Positions 7,722-13,927 of a DNA stretch of 15,503 nt are shown here, one piece after another. The position numbers were made by a program, and so were the translations under genes. Location: positions 1 through 15,503 of the forward strand of contig JBHOQL010000124.1 in the NCBI GenBank assembly GCA_042408195.1, given 5' to 3'. How positions within the stretch are numbered: position 1 is the stretch's first letter; each line of letters begins with the position of its first letter. The notes under the pieces were generated by a model, which was given only the letters and a program-made list of their open reading frames with translations, was not told the origin of the DNA and made no database searches. The stretch is from SpSt-600 sp042408195. Its GTDB lineage: Bacteria; Chloroflexota; Anaerolineae; SpSt-600.

Positions 7722-8780
7722 ATGGAGCGAAAAAAGGACTATTACGAAATCCTGGGGGTAAGCCGGACCGCCACCCAAGAAGAAATAAAAAAGGCCTATA
7801 GGAGGTTGGCTCGCCTTTACCATCCTGACGTAAACAAGAGTCCTGAAGCTGAAGCAAAATTCAAAGAAATAAACGAAGCCTATGAAGTGCTGTCTGACCC
7901 TGAGAAACGAGCCATCTATGACCGCTATGGTCATGCGGGACTAAGTGGGGATTTCATTGATTACTCCGGATTCGGCGGGATCGAGAGCATAATTGAAGAG
8001 TTCTTTGAGGGGTTCGGCTTCTCTAGGAGAAAGCGTCAGCCCCCTCGCCGCGGGCAGGACCTGTTCTATGAGCTTGGTATAACCTTGGAGGAAGCAGCAT
8101 TTGGCGCTGAGAAAGAATTTGAGGTTCAGCGCTATGAAATTTGTCCTCACTGCCGTGGCTCTGGAGCCGAGCCAGGCACTACACCGATCCGTTGTCCTCA
8201 ATGTAATGGTACAGGAGAAGTCCGCCACGTAAGGGAAACTTTCCTCGGCTCTTTCGTTACGGTTACAACTTGTCCTCGCTGCGATGGAAGCGGTGAGGTT
8301 GTGGTTACACCTTGCTCTGAGTGCCGGGGCCGGCGCAAAGTCAGGGTTGTGCGCACTATTTCGGTACAGATACCCCCGGGAGTTGACTCTGGAACCAGGA
8401 TACGTCTGAGCGGCGAGGGAGATGCTGGGGAAGCTGGTGGCCCCCCTGGAGACCTCTACTTGGTCATCTCTATCGAGCCCCATCCCCACTTTCGCCGGGA
8501 AGGAAGCGATCTCTATTACGAACTCCCTCTTAACATTGCTCAGGCCGCTCTGGGGGCGGAGGTTGAAATTCCCACCCTAGAAGGTAAAGAGAAGCTGAAC
8601 ATACCTCCAGGCACTCAACCCGGTCAGACTTTCCGGCTTAAGGGCAAGGGTATGCCTCATCTCCACCGCAACGGCCGCGGTGACCTCTTCGTCATTGCTA
8701 AAGTGATGATACCTACTAGTTTGACCCCAAAACAGAGAGAGCTTCTCAGGGAATTAGGCAAAACCTTTCAGGAAAGCTGA
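7722..8780 (+). CDS. dnaJ: Chaperone protein DnaJ (Hsp40)
   Basis: This co-chaperone delivers unfolded proteins to DnaK and stimulates its ATPase. It has 352 residues, a little short for the type I class. The J domain covers 5-70, with HPD at 34-36. A short Gly/Phe-rich linker (71-105) is less glycine-rich than in E. coli. The zinc region (141-205) has the repeats CPHCRGSG, CPQCNGTG, CPRCDGSG and CSECRGRR. The last repeat has lost its final glycine but keeps both cysteines. Two beta-rich C-terminal domains complete the type I layout. The start lies three bases after the pckG stop and has no clear ribosome site, so translation is probably coupled. hrcA, grpE and dnaK, often found upstream, are not in this window. 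prmA and rsmE follow as in many Gram-positive genomes. Confidence 0.95.
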   Translation: MERKKDYYEILGVSRTATQEEIKKAYRRLARLYHPDVNKSPEAEAKFKEINEAYEVLSDPEKRAIYDRYGHAGLSGDFIDYSGFGGIESIIEEFFEGFGFSRRKRQPPRRGQDLFYELGITLEEAAFGAEKEFEVQRYEICPHCRGSGAEPGTTPIRCPQCNGTGEVRHVRETFLGSFVTVTTCPRCDGSGEVVVTPCSECRGRRKVRVVRTISVQIPPGVDSGTRIRLSGEGDAGEAGGPPGDLYLVISIEPHPHFRREGSDLYYELPLNIAQAALGAEVEIPTLEGKEKLNIPPGTQPGQTFRLKGKGMPHLHRNGRGDLFVIAKVMIPTSLTPKQRELLRELGKTFQES

Positions 8781-8792
8781 AAGTAGTTGCCT

Positions 8793-9716
8793 ATGGGTAA
8801 ATGGATGGAGATAGCGGTAGAAGTTCCCGATGAAGTTGTGGATGCTCTTCAGGAGGTAATGGGGCGCTTTGCTGCAGGTGGGGCGGTAGTGGAAAAAATC
8901 ATCCCTGAGGAAGAAGTTCTGGGACCAGAACCAGCAAAGGCTACGGTCAAAATTTACCTTCCCTGGACCAGACAGGGTCTCCTTAGAAAAAAACGCCTTG
9001 AAGAAGCTCTATGGCACTTTTCCAGCATAATACCGATACCCGCTCCTTCAGTCCGTTATTGGGAAGAGGAAGAATGGCTTGAAACCTGGAAGAAATTCTA
9101 CACGGTTCTTCACATTGGGGAACGCTTAGTGGTTAAGCCATCTTGGGAAATTTATACTCCATCCCCAGGAGAAATTATGGTGGAACTGGATCCTGGCCTC
9201 GCCTTCGGGACGGGGCTTCACCCCTCCACGCGCCTTTGCCTCCTGGTTATGGAGCAAGTGATTAAAGGTGGGGAAAGGGTGCTGGACGTGGGTACAGGCT
9301 CTGGAATTCTAGCTCTTTTTGCTGCAAAGCTCGGAGCTAAAGAAGTCCTAGCCTTGGATATAGACAAATTGGCTGTAAAGGTGGCTCGGGAAAACATCCT
9401 CCGGAATGGCCTAAAAGGGAAAATCAAGGTCCGTTGGGGTACTCTGGTCCGCACGGAGGAAGCCCCATTCATTGATGTCTCATCCCTTAAACCTTTCGAC
9501 CTAGTCCTGGCCAACATAACGGCGCCCGTCATAAAGAGTATGGCTAAAGAACTTTCCGAAGCCTTGGCCCCCGGTGGTCTCTTAATCATATCAGGCGTAA
9601 CCTTAACACAGAAGGATGAAACTTCAGAGGCATTATCTGCACAAGGTTTGCGGTTTGAGAGCGCTCTTTCGTGTCAGGAATGGGTGGCTCTGACCTTCAG
9701 AAAGGATAACACATGA
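8793..9716 (+). CDS. prmA: Ribosomal protein L11 methyltransferase
   Basis: It uses S-adenosylmethionine to methylate ribosomal protein L11 in the cytoplasm. Counting from the ATG at 8793 there are 307 residues, normal for PrmA. An in-frame TTG six bases earlier is possible but less likely. The N-terminal substrate domain holds EEEEWLETWKKFY (about 91-103). The family signature DPGLAFGTGLHPST (about 133-146) precedes the SAM motif I LDVGTGSG (164-171) and DID at the end of the next strand. The PrmA-type motif NITAPVI (about 241-247) corresponds to the catalytic post-IV block. Family membership is clear. The gene sits 12 bases behind dnaJ and overlaps rsmE by ATGA, a conserved bacterial arrangement. 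Confidence 0.94.
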   Translation: MGKWMEIAVEVPDEVVDALQEVMGRFAAGGAVVEKIIPEEEVLGPEPAKATVKIYLPWTRQGLLRKKRLEEALWHFSSIIPIPAPSVRYWEEEEWLETWKKFYTVLHIGERLVVKPSWEIYTPSPGEIMVELDPGLAFGTGLHPSTRLCLLVMEQVIKGGERVLDVGTGSGILALFAAKLGAKEVLALDIDKLAVKVARENILRNGLKGKIKVRWGTLVRTEEAPFIDVSSLKPFDLVLANITAPVIKSMAKELSEALAPGGLLIISGVTLTQKDETSEALSAQGLRFESALSCQEWVALTFRKDNT

Positions 9717-10471
9717 GCGTCCACCGCTTCTTTGTTAAACCCGAGCAAATAAAGGAGACAGAGGTTATCCTCACGCAACCTCATGCTCACCAGATACGCA
9801 ATGTGCTTAGGATGCGCCCGGGCGAAAGGATAATAGTCTTGGACAATTCCGGTTGGGAATACGTAGTGGAGCTCACTTCCGTTGACAGGGATGAAATCAA
9901 AGGGCAAGTGGTGGAAAAACGCTTGAACCCTTCAGAACCTTCAACCAAAGTAACCCTTTACCAAGCTCTCCTCAAGGGCGAACAATTCGAACTAGTCCTT
10001 CAGAAAGGTACAGAGATAGGAGTGGTGAGTTTTGTCCCGGTGATAAGCGAACGCTGTATCGTTGGTGATGTGGCCCTTGTGGCTAAGAAAAGGGAAAGGT
10101 GGGAGCGCATAATAACCGAAGCCGCCGAACAGTCGGGCAGGGGTTTCCTGCCAAAGCTTGAGGAACCAGTCCTATTTGCCAGAGCCTGCCGTAGCCTGAA
10201 GCTCAGGGGGGGCCTCGCCCTAATGCCTTGGGAAGGGGAGAGAAAGCGTTCCTTGAGGGAAATACTCACCAGGGAAAAGAAACCCTTTTCTGTAAACATT
10301 GTCGTTGGGCCGGAAGGAGGCTTCTCCGAGAGGGAAGTGGAAATGGCCCGGCGTTATGGGATAACCACCGTATCCCTTGGGCCAAGGATACTGCGGGCGG
10401 AAACCGCTGGGATTGTGGCTGCAGCTCTGGTCCTTTACGAACTCGGAGACATGAGCCCGCGCTCCAGCTAA
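9713..10471 (+). CDS. rsmE: 16S rRNA (uracil-1498-N3)-methyltransferase
   Basis: This SPOUT-class enzyme makes m3U1498 in 16S rRNA of the small subunit. The 252 residues are normal. The N-terminal PUA-like part begins VHRFFV and includes HAHQIRNVLRMRPGERI (24-40). The catalytic trefoil-knot part shows GEQFELVLQKGTEIGV (89-104), TEAAEQSGR (135-143), the SAM-binding GPEGGFS (199-205) and LGPRILRAETA (222-232). The start overlaps the prmA stop as ATGA, with AAGGAT about seven bases upstream, so both reinitiation and direct binding are possible. Placement after prmA agrees with the common dnaJ-prmA-rsmE order. Confidence 0.95.
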   Translation: MSVHRFFVKPEQIKETEVILTQPHAHQIRNVLRMRPGERIIVLDNSGWEYVVELTSVDRDEIKGQVVEKRLNPSEPSTKVTLYQALLKGEQFELVLQKGTEIGVVSFVPVISERCIVGDVALVAKKRERWERIITEAAEQSGRGFLPKLEEPVLFARACRSLKLRGGLALMPWEGERKRSLREILTREKKPFSVNIVVGPEGGFSEREVEMARRYGITTVSLGPRILRAETAGIVAAALVLYELGDMSPRSS

Positions 10472-10492
10472 GTTTTTACCCGGAGGTAGTTT

Positions 10493-11155
10493 GTGAAGAA
10501 AAGAGGCTATTTTATCACTTTTGAAGGGCCAGAAGGAAGTGGAAAAACGACTCAGGCTCATCTCCTCTATGAATATCTTCTCTCTCTTAGTTATCCTGTA
10601 ATTCTGGCACGGGAGCCCGGCGGCACTCCTATTGGCGATAGGATAAGGGCCATCCTCCACGATCCCGCCTGCTCAGAGATGCTCCCTACAACTGAAATAC
10701 TCCTTTACTCCGCTTCAAGAGCTCAGATTGTGGGCCAGGTAATAAGGCCAGCATTAAAGGAAGGGAAGATAGTGATCTGCGACCGTTATGCCGATTCCAC
10801 AATGGCGTATCAGGGCTACGGCCATGGCCTTGACCTGAATGCTCTCCGCTTCATTACAGCTTTCGCCACTGGTGGGCTTGTTCCGGACCTCACCTTCTAT
10901 TTAGACTTAGAGGTTGAAGAGGGGCTGAGGCGCAAGAGAGCGGCCTTTGAGCGGGGGGAAAGTGAGTGGACCCGCATGGATCAGAAAGAACTGGAATTCC
11001 ACAGGCGGGTTCGTGAAGGATATCTGAAATTAGCTAAACTTGAGCCTTCCCGCTGGATTACTTTAAACGCATTAGAGCCAGTAGAAACTCTACAGGTGAA
11101 AATCCGCTCGATAGTGGAGGATAGACTTCGTGAAGCTGGTTTTAGCTATCATTAA
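10493..11155 (+). CDS. tmk: Thymidylate kinase
   Basis: It phosphorylates dTMP to dTDP with ATP for DNA synthesis. There are 220 residues from a GTG start with GGAGGT five bases ahead, one of the best ribosome sites in the train. Motifs are the P-loop EGPEGSGKTT (11-20), the dTMP-binding REPGGTPIG (40-48), DRYADSTMAYQG (97-108) and the lid rich in arginines near 145-175. It lies 21 bases after rsmE and overlaps the next gene by 26 bases. The pairing with the downstream DarA-like gene matches the tmk-darA (yaaQ) neighbourhood known from Firmicutes, but holB does not follow here. Confidence 0.95.
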   Translation: MKKRGYFITFEGPEGSGKTTQAHLLYEYLLSLSYPVILAREPGGTPIGDRIRAILHDPACSEMLPTTEILLYSASRAQIVGQVIRPALKEGKIVICDRYADSTMAYQGYGHGLDLNALRFITAFATGGLVPDLTFYLDLEVEEGLRRKRAAFERGESEWTRMDQKELEFHRRVREGYLKLAKLEPSRWITLNALEPVETLQVKIRSIVEDRLREAGFSYH

Positions 11156-11456
11156 TAAAGACGATGTGGAAAAGGTTTTGACCACCCTTATGGAAAGGGG
11201 TTTTAAGGCAACGCTCATAAGCTCCATCAGTGGATTCCTACAGGAGGGAAATTCCACTTTCCTCATCGGTGTAGAGGAAGAAAGAGTAGAAGAGATCCTC
11301 CGGATTTTAAAAGAAAACTGCCGCCCTCGTAAAGAAATCGCAAAATTCTGGCCCCTCACCCCTGAAGCGATGAGTTTCTTCGTTCCTCCCGTGGAGGTAG
11401 AAGTAGGAGGGGCCACGATTTTCATACTCAATGTGGAAAGGCTAATCGAAGTCTAA
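11130..11456 (+). CDS. darA: DarA/PstA-family cyclic-di-AMP receptor protein
   Basis: This is a small PII-like trimeric protein (formerly DUF970, YaaQ) that binds cyclic di-AMP. Its downstream target is not established. Its 108 residues match the family length of about 109. The sequence aligns from end to end with the Bacillus protein as I remember it: MKLVLAIINKDD, then SGFLQEGNSTFLIGV (34-48), ERVEEIL, and VPPVEVEVGGATIFIL (85-100). The glycine-containing segment at 35-48 lies in the nucleotide-binding loop region. The GTG start lies inside tmk, with GGAGG nine bases upstream. The 3' end overlaps the convergent FmdB-type gene by 15 bases. It implies that the organism makes c-di-AMP, though no cyclase gene is visible here. 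Confidence 0.88.
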   Translation: MKLVLAIINKDDVEKVLTTLMERGFKATLISSISGFLQEGNSTFLIGVEEERVEEILRILKENCRPRKEIAKFWPLTPEAMSFFVPPVEVEVGGATIFILNVERLIEV

Positions 11457-11858
11457 GTTTTCCGAACCGCCTTCTTCTTCGGAGGATCCAGCCAGCTGGG
11501 GCATTTCTTTTTCAATTTGTTCCGGAGTTTGGCCCGCTTCTAATCTTTCTATGACCTCGTGGAACTCATCGCCCAGGTCTCCCACTTCCTCGCCCAGCTC
11601 GGCTGTCATCCGGCGCATGAATCGGGCTATGCTGCGGGGATCGTTCTCATCAATATCGCCCCACGTGGAGGGATCGGCTAAGGCTTCCAGACGTGCTTCC
11701 TCGGAGCGAACCACCCGCACCCTGGATATAAGCTTGGTTACTTTCTCACTCCCACAGCGGGTGCAGCGGGGGACAGCAGTTTCAGCGGCGGAGAATGTAT
11801 GCCAGTACAGGCTGAACTTACGCCCACAATCCTGGCATTTGTATTCGTAAATCGGCAT
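11442..11858 (-). CDS. FmdB-family zinc-ribbon protein
   Basis: This small protein of 138 residues belongs to the FmdB/CxxC_CxxC_SSSS regulatory family. Its molecular role is not firmly known; it was named from a formamidase operon. The start MPIYEYKC is the family hallmark. It carries two zinc knuckles, Cys8-x2-Cys11 and Cys32-x2-Cys35. After the ribbon there is an unusually long acidic tail (about 50-138) rich in Glu and Asp, with ENDPRSIARFMRRM and an amphipathic helix pattern. Tails like this are what I remember from Chloroflexota homologues. The ATG at 11858 is chosen because GGAGG lies five bases upstream; a GTG two codons earlier would sit on that site. It has its own promoter and converges on darA with a 15-base overlap. 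Confidence 0.85.
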   Translation of the reverse strand: MPIYEYKCQDCGRKFSLYWHTFSAAETAVPRCTRCGSEKVTKLISRVRVVRSEEARLEALADPSTWGDIDENDPRSIARFMRRMTAELGEEVGDLGDEFHEVIERLEAGQTPEQIEKEMPQLAGSSEEEGGSENLDFD

Positions 11859-11888
11859 CTCCACCTCCTGAAGTTAACTTTAACAAAA

Positions 11889-11917
11889 ATTATATCCCCC
11901 GCGGTAGAAAGGGGCAA
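11889..11917 (-). promoter_or_regulatory. Promoter of the FmdB-type gene
   Basis: On the minus strand TTGCCC (11917-11912), a 17-base spacer, and a perfect TATAAT (11894-11889) precede the gene. Transcription would begin near 11882, giving a short leader of about 24 bases that includes the AGGAGGT site. A 10-bp AAGTTAACTT palindrome (11871-11880) lies at the predicted start point and could bind a regulator. Confidence 0.6.
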
Positions 11918-12004
11918 GAAAATGAAGAAGGCCCATATCCGGGCTAGCAGATAGAAGGCGACAAGCATTAGTAAAGAAAGGAGCACCCGTAGCCCGCGGA
12001 AAGT

Positions 12005-12690
12005 TTAACTTAACCTGTGCCCAACCTTACGACCTTGAAACTGGTCTTCGTCCATACTCCCATCTCGCACATGAAAAACCCCCTTCTCTATCTCTCCACG
12101 CTGACGGAGCAAGGCTTAAGCCTCCACCAAAACCCAGCCCCAGCCATCCAAAAGTCCTTGGCCCGAAGGGAGAATCCTTCGCTTCCGCTCCATCTACCCA
12201 CATCGCTGAACTCCAGGCCATCCCAGCTCATCTAGGTAAACCTCCGTTCTTTTGTTCGCCCATGCCCTCTCGTGATTTCTTCCCAATCTGGAAGCCGTTC
12301 TAACCACTCCTCTATTGCCTGCCTCAACATCGGCTGACTCCCCCCCTTTCTCTACAACTTTCTGGACCAAGGGGGTTTCAAGAGCTCGGCATCGGCACTT
12401 TCTTCATTCGAAAGGCGTAACGGAGCCTCCACCTACGCTCGGGCAATCACCCGGTACAGGCAGTGACCCTCTATCATCCTCTCCTGCTCGTTTGCTCTCC
12501 CGCGATGCATTGCATCTATTGCCTACCCACTCCCTCAAAGCTCGTTTTATTTCTACCGCTGGAAGTCGACTGAGCAGATACCAAAAAATACTCAAACAGG
12601 GGAAGCGGGAATTGGCCCAAAAGTCCGGAGGGCGGGAACTTCCCCCACTGCCCCAATCCCCGAATGGACCGCTCCCGTGGAGCAGCCGCT
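12005..12690 (-). pseudogene. Decayed ISAs1-family transposase
   Basis: Reading the minus strand across changing frames recovers pieces of an ISAs1-type transposase in the right order. First comes LLSRLPAVEIKRALREWV (about 12585-12525). Next is AIDAMHRGRANEQERM...HCLYRVIARA (about 12525-12437), where AID normally continues GKTLRG. ELLKP and VVEKGG follow. The best-kept block is QPMLRQAIEEWLERL then PDWEEITRGHGRTKERR (12336-12240), matching the family's NQP.L and HGR.E.R blocks. WPGVQ with a lysine/arginine stretch lies near 12220-12180. HVRDGSMDEDQFQGRKVGH is close to a stop at 12005, matching the family's HWVRD...MGED block. At least three frameshifts, in-frame stops and internal deletions leave about 690 of the usual 1,100 bases. 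It cannot encode a working enzyme. The family name is from memory of these motifs. Confidence 0.68.
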
Positions 12691-12800
12691 AAGATTAGAG
12701 TGACCAGCAGCCCTTGGAGGGGTGTTCTCGCCTTTCCATGCCTAAATCAGAATCGCTTAATCACTCTGCTACAAAGAGGCATTATTGAAAATCCCTGCTC
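12691..12800 (-). mobile_element. Possible leader and terminus of the decayed ISAs1-like element
   Basis: Between the pseudogene and the tRNA promoter I find no gene. On the minus strand a stretch beginning CAGGGATTTTCAATAATGCC (12796-12777) looks like an ISAs1-type terminus, which often begins CAGGG. I could not find the matching inverted copy on the far side of the pseudogene, so that end is lost or this is coincidence. Confidence 0.3.
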
Positions 12801-12816
12801 AAGCGTAGGGATCAGG

Positions 12817-12845
12817 TTGACTAAAGTTGGCACCTTGAGTATAAT
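12817..12845 (+). promoter_or_regulatory. tRNA operon promoter
   Basis: TTGACT (12817-12822), an optimal 17-base spacer and a perfect TATAAT (12840-12845) give the strongest sigma-70-type promoter in the window (11 of 12 consensus positions). Initiation near 12852 would leave only about four bases before the mature tRNA-Pro, so RNase P would remove a very short leader. Confidence 0.85.
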
Positions 12846-12855
12846 ATATTTAGAA

Positions 12856-12931
<76 letters not shown>

Positions 12932-12942
12932 AGAATTAAAAT

Positions 12943-13014
12943 GCGGGAGTGGCGCAAAGGTAGCGCAACGGCCTTCCAAGCCGTGTGTTGCGGGTTCGAG
13001 TCCCGTCTCCCGCT
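12943..13014 (+). tRNA. tRNA-Gly (TCC)
   Basis: The acceptor is GCGGGAG/CTCCCGC, the anticodon stem ACGGC/GCCGT with loop CTTCCAA, and the T arm CGGG-TTCGAGT-CCCG. U73 is as expected for bacterial glycine tRNA. CCA is not encoded. It begins 13 bases after tRNA-Pro. Confidence 0.95.
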
Positions 13015-13016
13015 TT

Positions 13017-13088
13017 GGGCCCATAGCTCAACGGTAGAGCGGCCGGCTCATAACCGGCGGGTTCCTGGTTCGAATCCAGGTGGGCCCA
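13017..13088 (+). tRNA. tRNA with CAT anticodon (Met or Ile2)
   Basis: The acceptor is GGGCCCA/TGGGCCC, the anticodon stem GCCGG/CCGGC with loop CTCATAA, the T loop TTCGAAT, and the discriminator A73. The fully paired position 1-72 rules out initiator tRNA. Elongator Met and lysidine-modified Ile2 share this loop. Pairs C4-G69 and C5-G68 match determinants known for E. coli TilS, which favours Ile2, but I cannot settle it. CCA is not encoded. It starts only two bases after tRNA-Gly. Confidence 0.9.
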
Positions 13089-13095
13089 TTTTCAA

Positions 13096-13168
13096 GGCGG
13101 CGTAGCCAAGTGGTTAAGGCAGGGGTCTGCAAAACCCCGATTCGCCGGTTCAAATCCGGCCGCCGCCT
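13096..13168 (+). tRNA. tRNA-Cys (GCA)
   Basis: The acceptor is GGCGGCG/CGCCGCC, the anticodon stem GGGGT/ACCCC with loop CTGCAAA, and the T arm GCCGG-TTCAAAT-CCGGC. U73 is the main identity element of tRNA-Cys. CCA is not encoded. It is the last tRNA of the operon and runs into a T-rich tract. Confidence 0.95.
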
Positions 13169-13180
13169 TTTTTTATTTTT
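13168..13180 (+). terminator. T-rich tract after tRNA-Cys, possible partial terminator
   Basis: Seven Ts, an A and five Ts follow the tRNA acceptor stem directly. The only hairpin close by is the tRNA itself, whose T arm ends seven bases before the tract, so this is not a standard intrinsic terminator. It may attenuate read-through into the prepilin peptidase gene or act only as a spacer. Confidence 0.3.
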
Positions 13181-13195
13181 GTTTCGGAGAAAAAC

Positions 13196-13927
13196 ATGCC
13201 CCTTTTATTCGCCATTGCAGGACTTTTAACAGGGGCCTTCTTAATTAGATTTGCTAATTTCCTCATCAACAAAAATTCAACGCTTTCATGCCCCTATTGC
13301 CGAACCCCCTATAGGTTATGGTTTTCCTTGGAGGGATTAATCCTCCATAGAGGCCGCTGCTCTTCTTGTGGGGCTCCTTACCTTGTCCCCTTTGCAATGG
13401 CCGAGATTTTCACCCCCGTGATCTTTGTTCTTATCTGGCTAAAGTTCAATTTCACCCTTTATACCCTGTTCGCCTTGTTCTATGCCGCCGCTTTCATGAC
13501 ACTTTTTCTGACAGATATAATTTACAGGCTTATCCCGGATGCAGTAGTGTATCCTACGGTGGCTATGGCAATAATTGGCGAAGCCTTGAAGGGGTCACGA
13601 TTGCACGCCCACCTTTTAGGGGGAGTCTTTTCCCTTCTGCTTTTCCTAGTTTTTTACGGCTTAGGGGAAGTTTTCAGACGCTGGAAATCTGTAGAAGAAG
13701 TAGCCTTCGGGCTTGGAGACGTTAAGCTTGCCTTTCTTATAGGGATCATACTGGGGTACCCACTTGGATTAAAAACTCTGCTGATAGGGATCTTGCTTAA
13801 TGGCCTTGTGGCATTAGCTATATTGCTTAGGGGAATAGTCAGCAAACGTTTCAACCCTCTGGCTGCATTCCCTTACGGCCCAGGGCTTATAGTAAGCTTT
13901 TTCACTTTCTGGTTAATTGTATCGTAG
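13196..13927 (+). CDS. pilD: Type IV prepilin peptidase (A24 family)
   Basis: This integral membrane aspartic protease cleaves the leader from type IV pilin-like proteins and usually N-methylates the new end. Its 243 residues are the normal size. After a first membrane segment it has the cytoplasmic zinc site Cys32-x2-Cys35 and Cys55-x2-Cys58. Further membrane segments follow, with the catalytic aspartates Asp107 in FLTDIIYRLIPD and Asp175 in GLGDVKL. The four-cysteine domain marks the bifunctional PilD class rather than archaeal FlaK-type enzymes. GGAG lies six bases before the ATG. No pilus genes are in view, so its substrates are elsewhere. The gene starts 27 bases after tRNA-Cys and has no promoter of its own that I can see. 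Its last 26 bases overlap the convergent gene. Confidence 0.92.
   Translation: MPLLFAIAGLLTGAFLIRFANFLINKNSTLSCPYCRTPYRLWFSLEGLILHRGRCSSCGAPYLVPFAMAEIFTPVIFVLIWLKFNFTLYTLFALFYAAAFMTLFLTDIIYRLIPDAVVYPTVAMAIIGEALKGSRLHAHLLGGVFSLLLFLVFYGLGEVFRRWKSVEEVAFGLGDVKLAFLIGIILGYPLGLKTLLIGILLNGLVALAILLRGIVSKRFNPLAAFPYGPGLIVSFFTFWLIVS

Noticed and set aside
11738..11986. Minus-strand frame with a hydrophobic N-terminus just before the FmdB-type gene
   Set aside because: It runs over that gene's promoter, ribosome site and coding start in another frame and has no ribosome site. The hydrophobic look comes from T-rich DNA.
12315..12692. Plus-strand 125-codon frame in the gene-poor stretch
   Set aside because: Composition is low-complexity Pro/Ser/Arg. 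The minus strand of the same stretch carries ordered transposase remnants, so this is a shadow.
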